Of a DNA stretch of 64,000 nt, positions 55,896-64,000 are shown piece by piece. The stretch is from Aulostomus chinensis (taxonomy: Eukaryota; Chordata; Actinopteri; Syngnathiformes; Aulostomidae). A program made the position numbers and the translations under genes. The DNA is taken from assembly GCA_037954235.1 (NCBI GenBank), contig JBBMOA010000001.1:14895980-14959979 (forward strand), read 5' to 3'. Numbering within the stretch: the stretch's first letter is position 1; each line of letters opens with the position of its first letter. The notes under the pieces were generated by a model. That model made no database searches and was not told where the DNA came from. It saw only the letters and a list, made by a program, of their open reading frames with translations.

Positions 55896-56198
55896 CTAGC
55901 TTAGGCCCAACTTTTCTTGGCGCTCTCCCAGATGCTTGGGAGCTTCTGGGGGAGCGCTAGTTGGGCCTAAGCCAGGAGCTAAGCTAAGTTGGTCTGCACC
56001 AGCTAGTGAGCATTGGCTAGCTCTCGCAGCTTTGGTGCAGAGCAGCTGCAGGTCCAATTCAACCTCGCTAAGCCTCACCTCCAACACAACAAGAAAACTA
56101 CATTTAACACACTTATCAGTATCACTAAAGGAGGCAGAGGAGGAAGAAAACATGTGGCACTCTGAGCAGGAGAGAGGAGGACAAGAGGGAGAAGCCAT
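55896..56198 (-). pseudogene. LINE ORF1 N-terminal fragment (right arm)
   Basis: MASPSCPPLSCSECHMFSSS and VVLEVRLSEVELDLQ, with the four finger cysteines, as in the left-arm copy. The frame stays open longer (100 codons), covering part of the Ser/Pro-rich linker, then ends without an esterase domain. Confidence 0.75.
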
Positions 56199-56663
56199 CG
56201 TTAGCTTGGAGTGGAGAATTTACAAGGCAGAAAGACTGTTGCTACCAGAATGATGGTCTTTTAAACTTCAGCCAAATAAAGCAAGTAGGTATTCATTTTT
56301 GGTGGGTAATTAGTCAATGAAATAAGGAATTAGCAGGGAGGATCACACTTTAGCGAGCACAATGAAGCAAGGCTCTACGTTCAGCAACACAGAAAAAGGA
56401 CTTGAGGTCACACGCTTCCTGCAACCAAGGTCAAAAATCCAGGACGGACGAAGGGGAGGACAACAAAGACAAAGACACAAGAAACAGAGATAATAACCAT
56501 AAACTCCATAACAACCATCACAAATATAACCATACAGAACATATATAACAAATATAACAAGAAAGGCATTTAAAGATATGTCACCTCTGGTCAAATACTC
56601 TGATTTGCATTTGTGTCTCACAGCATTTGCATTTTCATGTTAAAGCCTCCAGAATGAGGGGAT

Positions 56664-57000
56664 GAATGCTGCAAAATGGAACAGCAACATTGAACCCAAG
56701 TACAGGATTGGTGGGAGACTGATGGTCGCTGTTTGGGTTTTTGAAGAACAAGGAGGGCATGGCTTCAAGTTGGATTCTCAGAGACTATTTCCCCAACCTC
56801 TACATTGGAATCTGCACTGCCATCCAGTCACATGACTGAAGTCATCCAGTCACATGACTGAAGTCATCCTGTCATGTCAGTGATGTCACTTGGCAGGACT
56901 GTCACTGCCGTCTCATTCTTGAAAAGAATCCAGACTCCACCTGTGGCTCCATGATAACTGATGGACCTCTGGTTGGAGGCTGGACGATGATGTTTGGACT
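56664..57000 (+). repeat. Dispersed repeat (CACGTGACT-rich), longest copy
   Basis: Direct copy of 41030-41295, extended by TCCATGATAACTGATGGACC, which is also present inverted at 31400-31440. It lies just outside the right arm. Confidence 0.85.
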
Positions 57001-57089
57001 GGAAGGAAAACTCCTTGTCCAAATTCCATTGTGTTCAAGTTTAAAGTCCCACAATCAGAAGTAGCTTAATCTGACAGGTGGAGGTTTGG

Positions 57090-57360
57090 AACTACAAGAT
57101 GGTGATGTTTTCTTGACTTGATGCTCTGACTGTCAGGGTGGATGACAGCTTCTTCTGCTGCTGCATCTGAGTGGCTAGGATTGGAGCTTTTACCCTCCAA
57201 GGTTGTTTGGTTCCAGGGGAAATTCTAAAATTCCAGTCCCCAACCTGGGCTGTTCTGAAACTCTTCTCCTGAATCACTCCTGAGCTGCAGCAAGAACAAA
57301 TACCAGTGCCAACCAGATCAACTTAATGGCTGCTAACAGCCTCAGACACTTGATTTCCAT
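57090..57360 (-). pseudogene. Secreted-protein-like exon fragment, copy 2
   Basis: On the minus strand an ATG at 57360 begins MEIKCLRLLAAIKLIWLALV followed by FVLAAAQE, a good signal peptide, then a TGA. One base over, the frame continues as GVIQEKSFRTAQVGDWNF, then SPGTKQPW and LSSTLTVRASSQEN before a stop. So a frameshift breaks it right after the leader. Copy 1 is at 51975-52240. The family is not recognised. Possibly the first exon of a secreted or egg-coat-type protein, but this is a guess. Confidence 0.45.
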
Positions 57361-57976
57361 CAATCTGGAGCCAAGAAGGCCCTCACCTGTGGTTCTCCTC
57401 CAGGAGGGTCCAGGTTCTGCCATTGTGGCTCCTGGTGCCACTGCCAGAGAGCCTCAGCTGCACACTGCAACATTTCAACAGGAGATTGACATTCCTTCAA
57501 ATGTCCTGACGTCTGATTCCAATGGTTCTGTTCCATATTTATATTTGAAAATAAATCACACAATGAAAGCTGCCTCAGCTGCTTTAAGAGAGAGAACAAG
57601 CTAAGAGATTTGAAACCAGTAAAATATGCTTTTCTGTGTGCAAACTAGTGAGGGGCATGGAAGGATATTTTACCACCAATCCAGAACCCAGACTTTAGTC
57701 ATGTGATGAGATGGAGTCTCTGATTATGAAGTTAATGGACAAAATGTGAATTAAAAGAAAACACATTTCTTCAGCAGACTTTGATCCAACATTGAAGTTA
57801 GAGTTTGGTGGCTGCTCCATGTTGGAGGAAACCAGGCGATGTTGGACCGTCACAGGGAAGCTCCTTTGCCTCCTCTGCTGCCAGTTCAACCACTCACTCC
57901 TATCAGTGGAGAGCAGCTTCAACTGGGTTTGGAATTTACCACTGTGGATGCATAGGAATGTGGAGAAAATGTACTT
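57361..57976. other. Unassigned sequence
   Basis: Nothing recognised. The 92-codon frame at 57326-57604 has no known domain and overlaps the fragment on the other strand. Confidence 0.35.
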
Positions 57977-58059
57977 TGTCAGAAGTGGGATTCGAACCCA
58001 CGCCTCCAGGAGAGACTGCGACCTGAACGCAGCGCCTTAGACCGCTCGGCCATCCTGAC
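57977..58059 (-). tRNA. tRNA-Leu(CAG)
   Basis: The minus strand has GTCAGGATGGCCGAGCGGTC, anticodon arm TGCGTTCAGGTCGCA (anticodon CAG), a long variable arm and T arm GTGGGTTCGAATCCCAC, ending TTCTGACA. The 83-nt length suits a class II tRNA. Acceptor GTCAGGA/TTCTGAC pairs well, with one G-T. Looks functional. Confidence 0.94.
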
Positions 58060-58273
58060 AGACACTGACAGTTGCAGACTTCAATATCAAATCAATTCAT
58101 TCACTGACAAAGTAGAATTTTTTCCACAGGAGCTACTGGCTCCTTAGTTGTTACATTTATTGTTAACATTAAACACACAGTCTGAGTTCATGGCAGGAAG
58201 AAATGAACCAGAATATTTGAACCACGTAACATCGCTTGATCAGTTTGTTACATGGGACACATTCCAGACAGGA

Positions 58274-58338
58274 AGGTCCTTCTGAGACTTGAACTCTGAT
58301 CACTGGATCCAGAATTCTCACCCTTCCACCATGGAACC
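58274..58338 (-). pseudogene. tRNA-Gln pseudogene, anticodon loop deleted
   Basis: The minus strand has GGTTCCATGGTGGAAGGGTG, TCTGGATCCAGTGATC and AGAGTTCAAGTCTCAGAAGG. About 7 nt including the anticodon are missing between the two anticodon-stem halves. Dead. Confidence 0.75.
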
Positions 58339-59060
58339 AAACACAATGAGGAGGTTCCTCTAAATACCACTTGACATCACCTGCAATCAACCTGTTGCTA
58401 TTTGGAGGTTCATCTTGCTCTTGTTCCAGACTACATTGGCAAAAGGATCATGAACCACAAGGAAATCATAGAACTCCAGATTTATTCAGGACTTTCTAAC
58501 TCCATCGTGTGACCTGGGAGCAAAGACTGGCCAGGCCTTCCTTAATTTATCAGTTAATTACTGCTTCAACAAACATGCCACTTAATTAAGTTACCAGAAT
58601 TTCTCTCATTGAAAAACCCACCAGCCTGATTTCTTGACATGACATGAAAAATTCTCCAAGAACCCACAGTTGGGTGGAAAGATACCAGGTTAACCAGGAG
58701 GAGTCCTGTTCCTGAACCATGGATGGAACAAAGTCCACTGGAAAACTCAGCAGTTCCTGAGTGCCAGATCCATCCGGGAGCTTGGGTCTCCCCTTGACTG
58801 TGGTGATCCATGAGATCAAGGAGGACAGAGGAAAGAAGGATCCTGTTGGAGATCTCCTCCCTTCTTCCTCCACTTCACTACTACTTGGATGTCAGGAATA
58901 TGAGGTACTTTACTCAAATGAGGTATTAGGAGTTTCCTGTTTGACAAGAAGGAAGTCAGAGGTTCCTACCTCACTTGTTGGTGGTGCCCTCAACCTGCTG
59001 AGAGCATCACTTAGTTCTCTACAGAGAAACATGGCAGCTCTGCTGAAGGCTGCAGGAAAC
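58339..59060. other. Unassigned sequence between tRNA-Gln relics
   Basis: No gene or known repeat recognised. The overlapping frames at 58586-58873 and 58761-59183 have no known domain. Confidence 0.35.
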
Positions 59061-59132
59061 CTGCTGGAACTGAGACTTGGACTCAGGTCACTGGATTCAA
59101 AGTCCAGGGTGCCAACAGGTCCACCAGGGCAT
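59061..59132 (-). pseudogene. tRNA-Gln(TTG)-like pseudogene
   Basis: On the minus strand the anticodon arm CTGGACTTTGAATCCAG (anticodon TTG) and the T arm CTGAGTCCAAGTCTCAG match tRNA-Gln, but the D arm and acceptor have decayed, and TTCAA of the T loop has become TCCAA. Confidence 0.65.
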
Positions 59133-60965
59133 CTGTGCTTTACTTACCATGTAAAAAGGACCACAGTGGTCGTCTGGTTTTAATTTAACAAACAAATACG
59201 GTTGAAAACTTTGAGACAGAGACACAGGGCTCTTATTTGAAGGGCCATGGGATGGGAAATATCCCAGACCTCTGAGATCAGAGCGCTCACTTTGATCTCA
59301 GGGTCCTGACTTTGGGGGTTCTTCCTTTGGTCTTCAAATACTCGTGGTTTTTATTGGCAGAACTTTCAACTTGCATGCAAAAAGAGAATCACAGTCAATG
59401 TAAACCCAGCAGACAGTGTTTATTGCTAATAAATCAGACAATCGCACAAATGAGAATGAAAGGAAAAAACAATAAAATGTTTTAAAAAACCTTCTCCACT
59501 CTAAAGCTTTTTAAAGTTCATTTGAAGGTTCAAAGGTGGAGGTGAGGAGGTCACCCTGATCCTCCCTGTCGTCACTGCCGGGATTCTTTCTTCTGGTGCT
59601 GTGGTTCTTCTGATGAAGGGGGCGTGATGTTTGCTGTCTCAGGCTCCACCAAATGTCCTCTTTAGGACGCCACAATGTGGCCTCTTCACTGCTCCATCTT
59701 CCCTGCATCGGAGACACCAGGGTTCCTCCTGGTGCCGACCCCATCGTCCTTCTACCCAATGGTGCGGCCATGGATCCTCAGAGGAGGCTGGGATCCTTTT
59801 CTCATCAGAGCCACAGTTTTTCCTGGAGGGAACAACAGGAGCTTTGTTGTAATGTTTTGCTCGGTGTTTCCTGCACAGACCGTCAGGATCTGTGACGCCA
59901 TCTTGTGGTAGGGGGTCATCATCTTGTTGTGTGGTAGTGGATTCATTGATCTGCTGTTTCAACACATTCAAGTTCATTATCCTACAAGTCAAAGTACATT
60001 TGGTGTGGAGTTTTAGTTTCTGGCCTCAATCATAACGTGTGCCTTTCTTCTTCATGAACATTTCTCAGCTTTGTAAGTTTATTCTAGTTTTTCTTCCTCA
60101 CTTTTCTATTCCATTGTTGTTGAAAGATTCTACTGCAGGTTGGAGTTCCCTGTTGACTGAAGCAGAAACAGGAACAACAAGCTGGAGGCTGTCAGAGCTC
60201 CAAGTTGGGGGCTGATATTAAAGTAGGAGATGAACACATCCAGGTTAGCATCCCTCTCAGAAGCTGCTACTTTAGCTCTTCAGAATACAGCAGCCTAGCA
60301 TAGCTTCATCTGGCCAGTTAGTGGCCCACTTTGATGTCTGGGATATCAGGTTCAAGGTTCTTCACAGCTCTGAATGAAGGCTTTCTAAAGTGTTAACCAG
60401 TACTCCAGTTGTAAAAAACAATCAGGGGGATGGTAGATTTTGATGTTTAGGAACAGATCATTTGTGCTGATGACAGCGCATCAGGTGAGAGACCAACAGT
60501 GTACCCTTACTCCTCTCAAACAACATGCATGCTATGGATATTACCTGTCTGCTACTCCTGTCATTGATCTTGACCAAGCCCCCAGGCTGACACTGCTACC
60601 ACTGCTCCTACATAGTTAGAGTCAAATGCAGAGGACATTTTCCCACCAGGTGCAAGTGCAACTTCATACTCATGCTACCTATAAATCTGGGAATTCATCT
60701 ATATTTTGAAACAAAACGTTCTCAAGTCAAGTCCATTTTAATGAAAGTGCAAGAGCAAAAGAATGAAACAAATGTACTGTGGCAGGATGGCGCTACACTC
60801 CCCACCATGAGGGGCAGTGTGGCAGACGATAGTGAGTGGTCACCTAGAAATAGACCTGGTCCGACCCTTCTCCGTCCTTTCCACTTTCTCTCCCTCCTTT
60901 ACGGAGCCGACAGCCGTGCGTGGTGGCGTCTCGCTGGTCAGCAGATCGGTTACAAACAAAGGTAC
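59133..60965. other. Unassigned unique sequence
   Basis: No RNA gene or known repeat recognised. A minus-strand 117-codon frame at 59639-59992 has several Cys/His/Trp residues (WCLRCREDGAVKRPHC) and could be an exon or transposase relic, but I cannot assign it. The satellite begins just after GGTTACAAACAAAGGTACC. Confidence 0.35.
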
Positions 60966-63900
60966 CTCAAAACCTCAAAATAATGCTACAGTGATGTCGG
61001 AAGAATTGCTAATGAACTCAAAATGATGCTAACAGTAATGGAGGAAGAGTTGCTAATAACCTCAAAATAATGCGACAATGATGTTGTAAAAATTACTAAT
61101 GATCTCAAAATGATGCGACAGTGATGTAGTGAAAGTTTCGAATAACCTCAAAGTGATGCAGACAGTCATGTAGTAAGAGTTGCTACTAACCTCAAAATAA
61201 TGCGACAGTGATGTTGGAAGCATTGCTAATGAACTCAAAATGATGCTAAGAGTAATGTAGTGATAGTTGCTAATGATATCAAAGTGATGCTAACAGTAAT
61301 GTAGTGAAAGTTTCGAATAACCTCAAAGTGATGCTGACAGTAATGTCGTAAGAGTTTTGAACAACCTCAAAGTGATGCTGACAGTCATGTAGCAAGAGTT
61401 GCTACGAACCTCAATTTAATGCTACAGTGATGTCGTAAGAATTGCTAATAAACTCAAAATGATGCTAGCAGTAATGTAGTGATAGTTGCTAATAAACTCA
61501 AAGTGATGCTGACAGTCATGTAGTAAGAGTTGCTACGAACCTCAAAATAATGCTACAGTGATGTCGGAAGAATTCCTAATGATCTAAAAAAGATGCGACA
61601 GTGATGTCATAAGAATTGCTAATGAACTCAAAATTATGCTAACAGTAATGTAGTGATAGTTGCTAATAAACTCAGTGATGCTAACAGTAATGTAGAAAGA
61701 GTTGCTAAAAACCACAAAATAATGCTACAGTGATGTCGGAAGAATTGCTAATGAACTCAAAATGATGCTAACAGTAATGGAGTGAAAGTTTCAAATAACC
61801 TCAAAGTAATGCTGACAGTGATGTAGTAAGAGTTGCTTCGAACCTCAAAATGATGCGACAGTGATGGAGTGATAGTTGCTATAAACTCAGTGATGCTTTC
61901 AGTAATGAAGTGAAAGTTTAGAACAACCTCAAAGTGATGCTGACAGTCATGTACTAAGAGTTGCTACAAACCTCAAAATAATGCGACAGTAATGTAATAA
62001 GAGTTGCTACGAACCTCCAAATAATGCGACAGTGATTTCAGAAGAATTGCTAATAAACTCAAAATGATGCTAGCAGTAATGTAGTGATAGTTGCTAAAAA
62101 ACTCAAAGTGATGCTGACAGTCATGTAGTAAGAGTTGCTACAAACATTTAAATAATGCAACAGTAATGTAGGAAGAGTTGCTACGAACCTTAAAATAATG
62201 CAACAATAATGTAGTAAGAGTTACTACGAACCTTAAAATCATGTGACCGTGATGTCAGAACAATTGCTAATGATCTCAAAATGATGCGACAGTGATGTAG
62301 TAAGAATTGCTAATGATCTCAAAATGATGCCAACAGTAATGGAGTGAAAGTTTCGAATAACCTCAAAGTGATGGTGACAGTCATGTAGTAAGAGTTGCTA
62401 AAAACCTCAAAATAATGCGACAGTAATGTAGTAAAAGTTGCTACGAACCTCAAAATATTGCGACAGTGATGTCGAAAGAATTGCTAATGAACTAAAAATG
62501 ATGCTAACAGTAATGGAGTGATAGTTTCTAATAAACTCGGTGATGCTGACAGTAATGTAGTTAGAGTTTCGAACAACCTCAAAGTGATGCTGACACTCAT
62601 GTAGTGACAGTTGCTTCTAACCTCAAAATGATGCTAACAGTAATGAAGTGATAGTTTCTAATAAACTCGGTGATGCTGACAGTAATGTAGTTAGAGTTTC
62701 GAACAACCTCAAAGTGATGCTGAAAGTCATGTAGTAAGAGTTGCTACGAACCTCAAAATAATGCGACAGTGATGTCATAAGAATTGGTAATGATCTCAAA
62801 CTGATGGGACAGTGATGTCGTAAGAATTGCTAATGAACTCAAAATGATGCTAACAATAATGTAGTGATAGTTGCTAATTAACTCAGTGATGCTTACAGTA
62901 ATGTAGTAAGTGTTTCGAACAACCTCAAAGTGATGCTGACAGTCATGTAGTAAGAGTTGCTACGTACCTCAAAATAATGTGACAGTGATGTCAGAAGAAT
63001 TGCTAATGATCTCAAAATGATGCGACAGTGATGTAGTAAGAATTGCTAATGAACTCAAAATGATGCTAACAGTAATGGAGTGAAAGTTTCGAATAACCTC
63101 AAAGTGATGCTGACAGTCATGTAGTAAGAGTTGCTACTAACCTCAAAATGATGCTAACAGTAATGTAGTGATAGTTGCTAATAAAGTTAAAGTGATGCTG
63201 ACAGTAATGTAGGAAGTGTTTCGAACAAACTCAAAGTGATGCTGACAGTCATGTACTAAGAGTTGCTACGAACCTAGAAATAATGCGACAGTAATGTAAT
63301 AAAAGTTGCTACGAACCTCAAAATAATGCGACAGTGATGTCGGAAGAATTGCGAATGAACTCAAGATGATGCTAACAGTAATGTAGTGATAGTTGCGAAG
63401 AAACTCAGTGATGCTGACAGTAATGTAGTACGAGTTGCTACGAACCTTAAAATAATGCAACAATAATGTAGTAAGAGTTGCCACGAAACTCGATATAATG
63501 CGACAGTAATATAGTAAAAGTTGCTACAAACCTTTAAATATTGCGACAGTGATGTCGGAAGAATTGCAAATGAACTTAAAATGATGCTAACAGTAATGTA
63601 GTGATAGTTGCTAATCAACTCAGTGATGCTTCCAGTAATGAAGTAAGTGTTTCGAACAACCTCAAAGTGATGCTGACACTCATGTAGTAAGAGTTGCTAG
63701 GAACCTCAAAATAATGCAACAGTAATGTCAGAAGAATTGCTAAAGATCTCAAAATGATGCGACACTGATGTCAGAAGAATTGGTAATGATCTCAAAATGA
63801 TGCCAACAGTAACGTAGTGATAGATGCTAATAAACTCAGTGATGCTTACAGTAATGTAGTAAGAGTTGCTTTGAACCTCAAAATATTGCGACAGTGATGT

Positions 63901-64000
63901 CGGAAGAATTGCGAATGAACTCAAAATGATGCTAACAGTAATGTAGTGATAGTTGCTAATTAACTCAGTGATGCTTACAGTAATGTAGTAAGAGTTTCGA
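60966..64000 (-). repeat. Divergent satellite subfamily (reverse orientation), runs off the end
   Basis: The reverse complement of the 22.6-24.6 kb type: + strand blocks such as AAGAATTGCTAATGAACTCA, AATGATGCTAACAGTAATGT, GTTTCGAACAACCTCAAAGT and AGAGTTGCTACGAACCTCAA follow each other at ~43-bp steps. The order is often a four-monomer cycle but irregular: GAACAACCTC starts at 62571, 62701 and 62917. No gene. Confidence 0.95.

Larger units (their letters stand above)
52372..56530 (-). repeat. Inverted duplication 2, right arm
   Basis: Reverse complement of 44100-48395. The inner ends (AATCAAATATAAAAATGCTT here) are about 4 kb from the left arm. The right arm has an initiator-like tRNA with a different anticodon change, and a degenerate tRNA-Ala where the left arm has an intact one. 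Confidence 0.9.

Noticed and set aside
59639..59992. 117-codon minus-strand frame rich in Cys, His and Trp
   Set aside because: Could be an exon or transposase relic, but several other frames overlap it and I recognise no family. A protein search would decide.

Overview
The window looks like repeat-rich, heterochromatin-like DNA from a teleost fish, on + strand numbering. This is inferred from an L2/CR1-type LINE with the usual fish pentanucleotide tail, V-SINE-type tRNA-derived SINEs, a ZBED-like hAT relic, long CA/TG microsatellites and vertebrate tRNA and spliceosomal RNA genes. The species cannot be named from the sequence. No conserved multi-exon host protein gene was recognised.

Layout. 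1-2.5 kb: short tandem repeat, a possible DNA-transposon end and a decayed intron-containing BED/hAT transposase gene. 2.57-20.39 kb: about 18 kb of a ~43-bp satellite, with a central higher-order repeat of ~2.7-2.9 kb. 20.39-22.60 kb: a cassette with a complete U2 snRNA, a complete U1 snRNA and a U1 copy missing its 5' half, inserted in the satellite. 22.60-24.60 kb: a divergent satellite subfamily. 24.6-33.7 kb: an inverted duplication (arms ~1.6 kb, spacer ~5.9 kb) holding tRNA-Phe-like and tRNA-Lys(TTT) loci and SINE pieces, followed by tRNA-Lys(CTT). 34.5-39.4 kb: an almost intact LINE with an esterase-type ORF1 and an endonuclease/reverse transcriptase ORF2. 39.4-43.9 kb: a tRNA-His relic, an RT relic, a TATA promoter with a ZNF143-like site, and a 647-codon single-exon ORF encoding a coiled-coil, 12-residue-repeat, C-terminally hydrophobic protein. 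44.1-56.5 kb: a second inverted duplication (arms ~4.2-4.3 kb, spacer ~4 kb) whose arms carry tRNA-Ala, initiator tRNA-Met-like and tRNA-His loci, a SINE and a LINE ORF1 fragment. 56.6-60.9 kb: dispersed repeats, tRNA-Leu(CAG) and two tRNA-Gln relics. 60.97-64.0 kb: the divergent satellite again, in the opposite orientation and running off the end.

Taken together, this is a tRNA/snRNA-rich island between oppositely oriented satellite arrays, built by inverted duplication and retrotransposition. The most distinctive items are the LINE, whose two ORFs share one frame split by a single TGA with no ATG before the middle of the RT domain; the coiled-coil/minisatellite ORF; the U1-U2 unit in the satellite; and the two tRNA-associated inverted duplications. 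All identities below are by eye. No alignment or database search was run.
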